64,000 nucleotides of DNA from Atherix ibis (taxonomy: Eukaryota; Arthropoda; Insecta; Diptera; Athericidae). The notes below the pieces were generated by a model. It was not told where the DNA came from. It did not search any database and saw only the letters and a program-made list of their open reading frames with translations. Both the position numbers and the translations under genes were made by a program. This document shows positions 55,527 through 64,000 of the stretch, in pieces (position 1 is the stretch's first letter; every line of letters begins with the position of its first letter). The DNA lies in NCBI GenBank assembly GCA_958298945.1, contig OY282610.1, positions 43,655,667 to 43,719,666 on the forward strand, given 5' to 3'.

Positions 55527-56642
55527 TAAGCTTAACCAGACGCTGTTTGGTCATAGATGGCGTGAGTTAGGGTACGCCATACTTGGTTTTATGAGTTTGA
55601 CATACAATTTCGTACAACAACATACATTTTTCCTTTGGTTATCATGTCTAGTTTTGTGCCAGATAAAGAGCATATGCGGGTAGCTCTGCTTTTCTGATTC
55701 AATTTGAAAAAATCGGCTGCCGAATTGCATCGTATGCTTATGGAGGTCTTTGGTGACAGTGCTTTATCAGAATCAATGTGCCGAGATTGGTTTCGTCGGT
55801 TCAAAGACGGCAATTTTTACTTGCGGGACAAGAAGCGTTTAAATCGGCCTAGAAAGGTTGAGGACCATCAATTGCAGGCTCTTTTGGAAGAAGACGATAG
55901 CCAATCGCAAAAAATGTTTGCGGAGCAATTGGGTATTACTCAACCAGCCATTTCCATGCATTTACGTACCATAAGGAAGATTGAAAATATCGGAAAATGG
56001 GTGCGGCATGAATTGAACGATTCAAAACACATGCGAAAGCTTGCTCGCTAGACAAAAAAGAAAGTCATTCTTGAATCGGATTGTGACAGGCGATGAAAAG
56101 TGGATATATTTCGAGAATCCAAAACGCAAGAAATCGTGGGTTGCTCCCGGCCAACCATCAACATCTTCCCTAAGACCAAATCGCTTCGGACAGGTATCGT
56201 TTACTATGAGATGTTGATCAAATTGCACCATGCTCTGCATGAAAAAAGGACGGATTATCAACAAAGACATGACAAGCTGATTTTCCTCCACGACAACGCA
56301 CCATCGCATATGTCAAAAATGGCCCGAAACTACTTGAAGACACTCAACTGGGAGATGCTACCCCACCCCGCTTATTCACCAGACTTGGCCCCTTCCGACT
56401 ACCACCTGTTTTCGTCGATGGGCCACGAGCTCGCTGAGCAGCATTTCGATTCTAACGAAGACGTCCGAAAATGGCTTGATGATTGGTTTGCCTCGAAAGA
56501 GAAGGAATTTTTTTTGGCGTGGTATCCACAAATTGCCCGAGCAATGGGCAATAAATTCAAAATTTTGAATAAATTTGTTTTTGCTTTCTATAAAAAAAAA
56601 ACAGGTTTATTTTTTGACTAAAGAACAGCGGATCTAAGCTTA
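55527..56642 (+). mobile_element. Mauritiana-type mariner, second AAGCTTA copy
   Basis: TA at 55525-55526 and 56643-56644. The left end is TAAGCTTAACCAGACGCTGT; the right end reverse-complements to TAAGCTTAGATCCGCTGTTC. Length 1116 bp. Confidence 0.9.
55644..56621 (+). pseudogene. Mauritiana-type mariner transposase, broken
   Basis: MSSFVPDKEHMRVALLF then TGA; NLKKSAAELHRMLMEVFGDS onward gives both helix-turn-helix regions (QLGITQPAISMHL). WVRHELND is followed by a frameshift at SKHMRKLAR and a TAG, and the first-Asp region (VTGDEKW) is readable only in another frame at about 56085. A deletion removes LCVWWDQ. GIVYYEML, FLHDNAPSHMS (second Asp) and YSPDLAPSDYHLFSSMGHEL (third Asp) are intact. 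The end runs to FYKKKTGLFFD past the expected stop. Confidence 0.9.
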
Positions 56643-56729
56643 TACACCTTATTCTTAGGGGTAGTAATTACATAGAACTGGAAACACATAATTCAGGAAA
56701 AAAAGAAGATTTTAAAATAATGGTGTATA

Positions 56730-57200
56730 ATACAGTCAAGGACATAGAAGGAGCATCAACAATTTTACAAAGGATCTTAGACTGAGAGAATTCATTGGAT
56801 AGGTCGATGATACCCCACACTTTAAGTCCGTAAGTCCAAATGAGTTTTAGTATTATATTATATGTATATCAGAAGTTTATTATTTAGTGATATTTTAGAT
56901 ACCAAGTAATTATCAAGAACAGGTGTTCAACTTAAGTCATTTAGGTTTTTACACTTTTAAGTTTACTCCTAGAGGTGAGTATTGTTCGCTTGCTTTTCTA
57001 GAATTGAGCTGCTATTAATCTTGACTTTTACCCACTACTTGATAAACCATTTTTTAAGGATTATTAAAGTTTTTATTGGAAATAATGATAACCGTAACGA
57101 TATTACAGAATGTGGAGTTATCTAATCTGAAGATATTATAAAGAATGGGAGCGAGAAAGCTACCTTGAGGAACACCGGCATTATAATACTAATAATTTGA
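56730..57200 (-). mobile_element. Degenerate Jockey RT fragment
   Basis: Follows the intact element at about 5500-6080 read on the minus strand: ACAATTTTACAAAGGAT, AAGTCCGTAAGTCCA, and CTTGAGGAACACCGGC, which encodes AGVPQ of the RT. No open frame remains. The block after it (57190-57250) has small direct repeats. Confidence 0.75.
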
Positions 57201-58763
57201 AGATTAGTATTATTTCAACAAACTATCTTACTGTATAATAAGCAATACTAAATTGAATATTGTAAAATTTATTAATGATTCTCAGAAATATTCTTCTGCT
57301 TATTATATAAGAGATTTGCTTTAAGTTATTCATTTGAACAAGTTTATGCATTACAAATAATATAAGGATTTTCAATCAATTATTTTCATAATATTACAAG
57401 TGTAATACACTAGAGTACATCATATTCCAAATATTTTTTTAATTATAAAATTAAATAAATTACGTAAAAAATAAATAATAAACTTTGAACAGTAAAAAAA
57501 AAAAGATATTTTGATAAAATGAAAATTGAATTATTGCTTTTTTTTTTATAAAATAATTTTTTTTAATACTATTAAAATATGAAAAATACGATTATATTGA
57601 AGAAAAATATCCTTAAAGTTTTATATATTCTGTTCGTAAGCACACCTTATGCACATTACCCTTTATAGCATTAGCAATTGAAACTGAAAAGTTCGACAAG
57701 CAGTCTGATATATACATTCTCGTATTGGTCGAAAAGAACCTCGATCCACTTGTTGTGAACTTTTGCATCGACACTGGATCAAGCCAAATAAAGGAGCAGG
57801 ATGTGAAAATCCATATCTGAGGTTAAGTTGAGTTCATTTAAGTTGAATTGAGTTGAACTGAGTACATGCCCATCGGAAAGGTTGTAATCGCCTCCTGATT
57901 TCAACTACAGCAAACTGGAAAGGATTCTATGTAGGAGGAGACGGAGAACCTCACACTTAAAACGATATTTCCGTATACATTTAACATTTTCATCTATTAC
58001 TCTTCCATGGGCCTACCCATCCATACTTAGTCAGCCCACTTGGAAAATTTTCTCGGCGAAGAAGTTACTGACGCGAACAGATAACAATGTTAAGCTAAGT
58101 TTCATTTGAATTTTCTTATTATGTTGTCAACCTCAGGGTAAATGTGTCTCATGTGATTTTCCCACCGTTCGCTGTTTCCCGTTCACCATATCAGTTGCCA
58201 CAACCCGTCCACCCTATTCTTATATGATATTTCCATAGTCATGGCAATCATATTTACTCTTGGGGGGTTATTTTATTGAGGCCACCATAATTTTATTGCC
58301 ACCGACTCCTTGCTGAATGCAAGTAAGGACAGATGCAAAGCATTTCATATTCTAGGCATCGATTGTATTAACTGTAGACCTCTAATGGACGGAGTAACCG
58401 TATGGTAACATTTACTCATATATCGCCATATTCACAAATATTCTGTGTTGACAATAATAAAGTCAGTTACCAAGTTACGAGTAGTTGGAAAAATTCACAC
58501 TAATACTATCCGCCCATAATAATTCCAATAAATTAACGAAATTCCACGACTAGATTTCTTTTATATATTCATGTTAATTATATATTATTGTTATTTGTAA
58601 TGAAATTAACTTTTGATTATATACAATCATAAATGCCAAACGATTAAATTCATTATGACTTTATGGTTGACTTGAACTAATCGTAATTGGAAAAGTATTT
58701 TAAATATTTTCGTTACTTGTTCATACTCTAATTGAGTTTTTGTACAAAATTTTTGCACATATT
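57201..58763. other. No gene recognised
   Basis: A short plus-strand frame near 57660-57825 (FDKQSDIYILVLVEKNLD, FCIDTGSSQ) is not a protein I recognise. 57820-58440 is less AT-rich, but I see no domain or repeat family in it. Confidence 0.45.
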
Positions 58764-58772
58764 AAAGAGAAA

Positions 58773-60549
58773 TTTTTTTTTTTTTTTTAGATTGCCCTGT
58801 GGGTTCCAATCTAGTGCCATCTTTGCTATGTCCGTAGGTGGTTTTCGCAAGGTGTAGCCAATCCAACTCCATTTCCTGCGTTTGATGTTATCTAGCAGGG
58901 CTATTTGCTTCGTGAGAAGAAGCAGCTCATCGTTCGTTGTCCAGTTCGGCCAGAAGATCTTGCTTATACGCCTCAAGCATCTGTTCACAAATGTTTGAGG
59001 CTTACGAGTCGTGCTGTCTGTTACTTTCCATGTTTCGCAGCCGTACAGCAGGACTGGCTTGACGTTTGAGTTGAATATTCGAAGTTTGAGTGCTATGGAG
59101 AGGTGATTGGAGCGCCACACTTTCTTAAGTGAGGTGTACGCTTGTCGCGCCTTGTTGATGCGCGTTTGGATTTCTATTTCAGTTCCACCATCCTTGCTGA
59201 GCATGCTGCCAAGGTAACAGAACTTTTCGACATCTTCAACTTGGGTACCGTGTAGCATCAAGGGTTTCTCGCAGGTGGCGTCGATACGCATCAATTTGGT
59301 CTTCTTGAAGTTCATTCTCATCCCCACTTCGGCGTTGGAGGCCAGAGCATTCAGTTTCTCCTGAATGCCGTTGAAGGTGTGGGACATGAGGCATATGTCG
59401 TCGGCGTAGTCCAGGTCGTGGAGCTTCTCACGCAGTGTCCACTGGATACCGTTGCTGGCTGTGTTGTTAGTGCGTTGAAGGACTAGGTCTAGGGCGATTA
59501 TGAAGAGGATGGGCGAGATTACGCAACCCTGCCTGACTCCTCTCGATATGGTGAATGGATCACTGTTTCGTCCTTTGAAGCGCATTCTACACGGGGCCTC
59601 TCGGTATAGTTCTCGGATGAGATCGGTGATGGCCTGAGGGATGCCTAGTTCCGCCAGAGCACTCCAGATAGCGTCGCGAGAAATCATGTCAAAGGCTCTT
59701 TCGAAGTCAACGAAGAGAAGATAGAGTGGGCTGTTCCATTCGTTCGACTGTTCAATTATCATTCTTAGGCTGTTGATGTGATCAATACAGGAGCGGTTTG
59801 GTCTTAAGCCAGACTGCTCGTTGCGGAGGGCACTTTCCACTGTTGGAGTGATGCGAGTCAGGATGATTGATGCGATTAGTTTCTGGATGGTGTTCAGCAG
59901 AGTGATTCCCCTCCAATTTTTGCAATCGCCAAAGTCACCTTTCTTCGGGATGGTGATAATAACTCCTTCTTTCCAGCTATCCGGGCTTTTGCGATTATAG
60001 GATGCAACAGCGAGGCCATGAGTGGTGGATCAAACTTCTGAACTTCTGGGGCCAGGTTGTCAGGTCCGGGTGCTTTGCTGTACTTAAGCTTGTTGATTGC
60101 TGTTGTGATCTCCGTAATCGTGGGCGGTGTTGTTGGGATGGATCTTCCTGAGTTTCTGCGCATCACTGCAGGAGGAGGATGGAATTCTGGAGCTATTGGA
60201 AGGGATTCTGAGAAGAATTCCTTCCAGCGGTCGAGTTGTTCTTCATCCGTGGAGTGAGTTTGACCGTCTTTGTCCTTAAGTGGTGGCAGTGAGGGTGTTC
60301 TTTTTCCGGATAGTTTGCGAATTGATGCATAGACACTGCGGATATCGCTCCGGTGTGCAGCGGCTTCTGCTTCGCTGGCTATTCCGTTGAAGTAGTTCCT
60401 CTTGTCATCCCTTGCCATGCGTTTGACCATCTTTTGAGCAAGGTTGTACCTCGTCTGTAAATGGTGCCTTTCCTCGTGGGTTTGAGCAGTTTGGACTAGA
60501 CCTTTCAACTTTCTTCGTTTTCCTATTTGAGTCCAGGTTGACTCGCGGA
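58773..60549 (-). mobile_element. RTE-clade LINE, 5'-truncated, poly(A) within the ORF
   Basis: The poly(A) is T16 at 58773-58788. AAAGAG occurs at both junctions (58764-58769 and 60550-60555), a possible short target duplication. The endonuclease is missing. The tail follows DWNPQG directly, where relatives continue for several dozen residues. Confidence 0.85.
58773..60549 (-). pseudogene. RTE-clade reverse transcriptase, one frameshift
   Basis: Begins ESTWTQIGKRRKLKGLVQ and passes KRNYFNGIASEAEAAA, SIRKLSGKRTPSLPPLKD and YSKAPGPDNLAPE. A single frameshift near 59985 follows IIAKAR. The other frame continues with VIITIPKKGDFGDCKNWRGI, SGLRPNRSCIDHI, motif A FVDFERAFD, GVRQGCVISPILF and LDYADDICLMSH, so the catalytic Asp are all present. 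FCYLGSMLSKDGG, LLYGCETWKV and RRKWSWIGYTLRKP complete the thumb region. The open frame then reads through the tail as a Lys run. This wording is typical of RTE-clade elements. Confidence 0.9.
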
Positions 60550-60555
60550 AAGAGT

Positions 60556-61838
60556 AAATACTTATTAAAATAATCAAATTTGGTTTTAATTTTTCTTTTA
60601 TTTATATATTTTCTGAATAAGAAATGTAACAAACAAATAAACCTAAAAAACTAATACTCAAGTTTATGATAAGATTTTTATCGTTAATTAAATAAGTGGC
60701 CCCTAAAAATGGTTTATTAAACTTATTGTATTTCTAATACATCTGAAGAATTTTATATAATATTTTAAATTAAAAATGAATAAAGAATGATTATTTTTTT
60801 ATAATATACAAAAAAAAAACATAATTATTAACACAATTTATGAAAAAGATACTTTTAATTTTTACTAAAGGTCTAAATTTTTAATAATGGCAAATATGAT
60901 AAGATCGTTAAAAATTTTGTTCTGATTTCTAAGACTATATTTGCCATCGTAATATAAAATAACTTCAACACATAAGCAATTACAATAATACTATAATATT
61001 CTACAAGGAACAGAAGGAATATATTTAATTTTTTATTCATATAATAAAGTTTAAATTCAAATAATGATAAAATTGAAAGTTTTTAGAATTATCCTATGCA
61101 CTTGCTAAGAATTATTTAAGAAAAAACTATTTTTTTAAATTCTTTTTTCATCATTTCTATACTATAAGAATAGAGAAAATTATAAAAGTGCTAAAAAATA
61201 TTCAAACTTTTCTTAGTAACTATTCATGCAAATTCATAAAATGGTGTAAAAGCAAAAAAGGAGACTAATGTGGAACACACAAAAAATATAAATAAGAAGA
61301 AGATATTAAAGAATGAATTTAATTGGCATAGTTCTATGCTTAATTTTATGCACAGAAAAAGGCGAAATAGTTCCATTTGCAATAACCTTATTGGGGAGCA
61401 TGTAAAGGCTAATGAGAAAATCCACACAGTCGAAATGAAAAGATACTTCAAGAATGTAAATTCGCACTCGGATTTCTTATATATTTCCGTCCCTTACAAG
61501 TTTCATCAACTTTTTTCTTCTTCTACTAATAATAATAGTATTAGTATTCAAATATACAAAAGGAAGAATATAAAGGATAGAATTTTATTGTCATTATTGT
61601 ATATGCTTTAGTTGGTGTACTTCTACACTACCAGAACTTGTACCAGAAGTTACGTTTTCCAATTCGGTTCATTTAAACATTTTAAAATACAACTAAAATT
61701 TTACATTTACGTTTGTATCCAATTTTAAAAATGAATTATTTTGAAAATATATAATTTTTATAAACCTAAGAAAGATAATCAGAAAAAATTCTACACGATT
61801 CCAATAGCAAATGTAGTAAACACTATAATTTTAATTTA
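60556..61838. other. No gene recognised
   Basis: Very AT-rich. A 113-codon frame at 61270-61611 has no recognisable domain, AT-driven composition and an overlapping antisense frame, so I do not call it. Confidence 0.5.
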
Positions 61839-61914
61839 TTGGGTTGTGCGGAAAGTAATTTCGTTTTTTTTTCTTCACTTTTTATACTGAATTAATATTT
61901 TATTCAATTAAATA

Positions 61915-62845
61915 TTATCTATCTTTCTGGCAGTAGGATTATTCCACGCTCATAAAATGTTTGTTCTTTGTTGGCAAAAAACTGATCCAAGTGATTTTTG
62001 ACCTCCTCATTTGAATGAAACGTTTAAACGTCTAAACATTTTTGTAGAGAACGGAACAAACCATAATCGGAAGATGCTAGGTCTGGAGAGTATGGTGGGT
62101 GTGGCACTATATACTATCCAAACTCTAAAAGCTTTTGCTGAGTGATCAAGTTTGTATGTGGTTTCGCATTATCCTGTTGAAACACTAAACCTTTCCTATT
62201 GACCAATTCTGGCCTTTTTTCTTTAAGTCCAACTGATGACAGTACACATCAGAATTGATCGTTCTGTTACTCAGTAGAAGCTCAAAAAAAACGATTCCAT
62301 TGAAATTCCACCAAACAGCATAATCTTTTATGATGAATATTGGCTTTCAAAGTGCTTTAAGCCGGTTTATCTTTTCTACTCCAGGATCTTTTGCGCTTAA
62401 CATTGTTGTAGACAACCCATTTCTCGTCCACAGTGATGATACGCTTCAAAAATGGATCTTTTTCTTGGCGTTTGAGAAGCAAATCACAAACGTCAATGTG
62501 ACCGCACAAATTTTTTTCCGTTAAAAGTTGATGAACCCATATGTCGAGCTTTGAGATTGAACCTAGCCGTTTCAAATGATCATGAAAAGTAGAATTCGAT
62601 AAATTTAATCTCTCAGTGATCTCATGAGTTGTTATTCGCCGGTTTATATCAATTAATGTCTTTATTGTGTCTTCATCAGATTGAACTGCTCTTCCAGAAT
62701 GTGGTGCATCTTTGAGATCAAAAATTTCCGGATCGAAATTTTGCAAACCAGTTTTGGATAATTTTTTTCTTGCTTGAACTTCACTTTTACCTTTTCTATA
62801 GTAAAACAGTAAAATGTGCCGAAAATGCTGTTTTTCACTTTCCAT
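61915..62845 (-). pseudogene. Mariner transposase (DD34D), C-terminal half decayed
   Basis: MESEKQHFRHILLFYYRKGK opens an intact N-terminal 160 codons: first helix-turn-helix to about 55, SGRAVQSDEDTIKTLIDINRR linker and RITTHEITERLNLSNSTFH second helix-turn-helix. IWVHQLLTEKN replaces the usual WVPHxL. First Asp is in IITVDEKWVVY. A stop follows SRKDKPA. Then, with frame changes, come FQQDNAKPHTNL (second Asp), PPYSPDLASSDYGLF (third Asp), and NEEVKNHLDQFFANKEQTFYERGIILLPER. It has the DNA-binding domain that the sibling at 18968-19901 lacks. Confidence 0.88.
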
Positions 62846-62900
62846 ATTTAAAAGAGGGTGTCAACCAAAAATTACTGTGCAAAATCAACCAAAAACTACT

Positions 62901-62957
62901 GTATTTTGACAGCTGACATACACGTAGCAAGCCTTGCTATGACAGCTGTCAAAATAC
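62901..62957. repeat. 57-bp foldback with GTATTTTGACAGCTG arms
   Basis: Outer arms of 15 bp (62901-62915 and 62943-62957) are exact reverse complements. A second inverted repeat, TAGCAAG/CTTGCTA, sits in the middle. Confidence 0.85.
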
Positions 62958-63129
62958 ATATGATTATGCGGCTTAAGTGTATAGTTGGTTGTGAAAAAAT
63001 ACAATTAAGTCCTCTGGTGGGAGAAAATAGAATAATAATTTTTTTTATATTTATTTTAATATTTACTATTAAATATTTTACTCTAAAACAAATGCTGTTG
63101 GGTGTCAGTTTAAAAAAAATAGTCATAAC

Positions 63130-63520
63130 TTTGAAAGTTACTGCTGTACAGGACACTAGCATTGCCAGTCCTTGTATATTGTTCTGAAGCAAACTCTTGT
63201 TCGCATTTGAGATAATGATTCTGCGGAGAATTATCGGCCCTCTACATGAGGGTGGACTATTTTGGAGTCTATTTACCGTTACCACTAGATTGTGGATAAA
63301 ATTAAGCTGAATATGCTGCGATTGGCTGAATATTCATTCCGTATGTCTGGAAAGTATAAAGTAGGTCCATTTATAGTCACAAAAGACGAGGTGGGCCCTG
63401 TCTATTGTATAGCAACATTAGAACTGGGAGTATCAAATTAGAAGACCATGGTACGATCGGACTTCTAATAAAAATAAACTCAGCAGATTAAAAAAAAATC
63501 AAAAATATCCTTAATGACGT
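63130..63520 (+). mobile_element. LINE 3' fragment (RT thumb to C-terminus)
   Basis: Plus-strand pieces are PVLVYCSEA, then FEIMILRRIIGPLHEGGLFW, which matches the FERKILRRIFGPV block after the RT in many insect LINEs, then LRWLNIH. Decayed C-terminal sequence runs into the tandem duplication. The clade is uncertain. Confidence 0.55.
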
Positions 63521-64000
63521 TTTGAAGAAAAAAATTGATAAAACAAAAAAGTTATCAAAAAAAAATTACTATAAAAAAATCATTATACAAATTTTCTAAA
63601 AACCCTTTCTATTTTTTTACTACCCCTATTATTGCATAGTGTTAACTATCCCATATAAATAATACACTTACTAAAAAATAATCCGCTCTTCCTCCCATAC
63701 TCCGAAAAAATTTTAAAATGTATCCATTTGTAGTCACAGAAGATGAGGTATCAATTGGAAGACCTTTGGTATAGCGAAATCGTTAACCAGGACTGGTAGT
63801 ATCAAATCGGAAGACAATGATGGGATCGGACTTCTAGTAAAAATGAACTTGGTAAATGCAAAAAAAATCGAAGATATCCTTAATAACATCATTTCGAAAA
63901 AAAAGGAAGTAATCAAAAAAATTACTTTAAAAAAATCATTATAAAAATTTTCCAAAAAACGTTTCTATTTCTTTACTACCCCTATTATTGCATAACGCTA
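63350..64000. repeat. ~360-bp tandem duplication, continues past the window
   Basis: 63360-63650 and 63718-64000 align along their length: GTCACA(A/G)AAGA(C/T)GAGGT, GATCGGACTTCTA(A/G)TAAAAAT and TACTACCCCTATTATTGCATA. The offset is 356-369 bases because of small indels. The second copy is cut by the window edge. Confidence 0.88.

Larger units (their letters stand above)
61839..62957 (-). mobile_element. Mariner, TTGGGTTGT-type, right end lost
   Basis: The left end TTGGGTTGTGCGGAAAGTAA with TA at 61837-61838 matches 18968-19901. No matching right end was found upstream of the transposase start. Instead a small foldback (62901-62957) lies there. Confidence 0.8.

Noticed and set aside
57660..57825. 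Short frame with VEKNLDPLVVNFCIDTGSS
   Set aside because: The DTGSS word recalls aspartic proteases, but the surrounding sequence does not fit one and the frame closes at once.
61270..61611. 113-codon plus-strand frame
   Set aside because: Asn/Lys/Ile-rich, no domain, with an antisense frame over the same bases. A host exon cannot be excluded but is not supported.
1..64000. Bacterial or endosymbiont transfer, viral insertion, rRNA or tRNA genes
   Set aside because: Nothing with such composition, gene density or conserved RNA structure was seen on either strand.

Overview
This is an AT-rich stretch of eukaryotic, almost certainly insect, nuclear DNA; a dipteran is the best guess. The evidence is the mobile-element flora: Jockey-, R1-, RTE- and RNase-H-bearing LINEs, several mariner families including mauritiana-type ones, and a Tc1-like element. 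I found no host protein-coding gene, rRNA, tRNA or CRISPR array. The long stretches between elements are AT-rich, with nothing recognisable in them, and would fit intergenic, intronic or pericentromeric sequence.

Layout. 1-180: 3' tip of a Jockey-clade LINE. 3180-4120: internally deleted mariner. 5130-9775: a complete Jockey-clade LINE on the minus strand, with both ORFs open, an 11-bp target-site duplication and a long poly(A); it is the only element here that looks capable of moving. 9.8-14.7 kb: older Jockey and R1 debris around two mariners. 16.8-22.3 kb: decayed Jockey copy, RTE scrap and two mariners. 24.0-27.3 kb: a degenerate ~13-bp AT-rich repeat field carrying a mariner that brought a piece of foreign LINE with it. 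28.2-31.8 kb: a Tc1-like element split by an R1-clade LINE. 33.3-38.2 kb: an old LINE holding an R1 fragment and a mariner. 40.0-42.0 kb: a candidate non-autonomous element made of TCAGCCA motifs, then a third sibling mariner. 45.6-49.4 kb: a 1.6-kb satellite of a 13-bp unit embedded in a transposase relic, beside a second copy of that transposon family. 51.4-54.2 kb: LINE-in-transposase and short-retroposon-in-LINE nests. 55.5-64.0 kb: another mauritiana-type mariner, more Jockey debris, an RTE-clade LINE ending inside its ORF, another mariner, and a tandemly duplicated LINE tail at the window edge.

How the parts interact. The window is a layered record of insertions: DNA transposons inside LINEs, LINEs inside DNA transposons, and satellite inside transposase. 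Each mariner copy is disabled in its own way (catalytic substitutions, stops, frameshifts, domain deletions). The intact Jockey element could supply reverse transcriptase in trans to the shorter retroposed pieces, but that is inference. The most unusual observations are the mariner-plus-LINE unit at 25171-26608, the satellite within a transposase gene, the TCAGCCA-motif element and a 78-bp perfect palindrome.
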